Below, piece by piece: positions 23,402-23,616 of a stretch of 23,616 bases of DNA. The stretch is taken from contig CAJUKU010000024.1 of assembly GCA_910587425.1 (NCBI GenBank), positions 1 to 23,616 of the forward strand. Direction: 5' to 3'. The translations under genes and the position numbers were made by a program. Origin of the DNA: an uncultured Muribaculaceae bacterium (lineage in GTDB: Bacteria; Bacteroidota; Bacteroidia; Bacteroidales; Muribaculaceae). The notes beneath the pieces are model-generated. The model was not told the origin of the DNA, did no database searches, and saw only the letters and a list, made by a program, of their open reading frames with translations. Within the stretch, counting starts at the first letter, position 1. The number at the start of each line of letters is the position of its first letter.

Positions 23402-23470
23402 ATCACACTCCCCCAATTTCCACTCTAAAAACCCCTTTTTAACACTTCCCCCTCTCCCCCCCCCTCCTCT

Positions 23471-23560
23471 CAGCCTATTCACCTTATTAGCCGTATTCGC
23501 ATTATTAGCCCTATTAGCCTTATTGGCAATATTTGCCCTATCCGCCCATTCCTCCCTATT
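23471..23560. repeat. 9-bp degenerate tandem array upstream of serC
   Basis: About ten units. From 23490 to 23553 the units are in exact 9-nt register, with consensus GCCYTATTA. The array lies between the serC promoter and the terminator of the next leftward gene. Confidence 0.9.
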
Positions 23561-23566
23561 GGTGCC

Positions 23567-23605
23567 AAAAAAGAAGCCGCCGGTCCGTTGTGGACCGGCG
23601 GCTTC
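23567..23605 (-). terminator. Intrinsic terminator of a leftward gene beyond the right edge
   Basis: A perfect 14-bp stem GAAGCCGCCGGTCC (23573-23586) with GGACCGGCGGCTTC (23592-23605), loop of 5 nt, followed on the minus strand by six U (23572-23567). Its gene lies outside the window. Confidence 0.9.
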
Positions 23606-23616
23606 GTCTAAGGGGG

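Overview
The window looks like chromosomal DNA of a Bacteroidales bacterium, most likely Muribaculaceae or a close relative. This is an inference from sequence features, not a database match. The signs are repeated TAnnTTTG -7 boxes with an upstream TTTG, the promoter type of this phylum; a secreted protein with a C-terminal type A sorting domain as used by the type IX secretion system; an alternative-type GlmU; Bacteroidetes-like SerA and Mrp variants; and housekeeping genes of rather high GC.

Layout. Positions 1-441 have no gene but carry two tandem leftward promoters for a gene beyond the left edge. Positions 442-3860 are a leftward operon: NAD-dependent epimerase, a 91-aa membrane protein, aroQ, a short pyruvate kinase and an O-methyltransferase. 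A 38-bp divergent gap leads to a rightward operon: trmB, the Mrp/ApbC P-loop ATPase and an alternative GlmU. Directly behind it (6958-9029) sits a lower-GC two-gene type II restriction-modification system, an Eco47II/Sau96I-like nuclease (probably GGNCC) and an HTH-tagged C5-cytosine methyltransferase. It is followed by a tRNA-Arg(CCT) with its own promoter and a bidirectional terminator. Everything after that is leftward: argS and a Bax inhibitor-1 family gene; pldA (outer membrane phospholipase A); a 1593-aa secreted modular protein; hppA (membrane pyrophosphatase); and serC-serA (serine synthesis). A terminator at the right edge belongs to a further leftward gene outside the window.

The intergenic DNA is the most unusual part. 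Four sizeable arrays of a degenerate 9-bp tandem repeat (GCCYTATYN-like) plus one two-unit copy lie at 11973-12126, 18571-18634, 20980-21060, 21261-21279 and 23471-23560. They sit beside the promoters of argS, the large secreted protein, hppA and serC. The leader of the large secreted protein has a promoter, several hairpins, a 10-G tract and a convincing intrinsic terminator well before the start codon, so it encodes either a small RNA of about 200 nt or an attenuated leader. A 124-bp region with imperfect terminal inverted repeats lies directly after pldA.

Functionally the genes cover central metabolism (pyruvate kinase, serine and dehydroquinate steps, UDP-GlcNAc formation, pyrophosphate-driven ion pumping), translation (TrmB, ArgS, tRNA-Arg), envelope functions (PldA, secreted protein) and one defence system. 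All statements come from reading the sequence; no database search or folding program was run.
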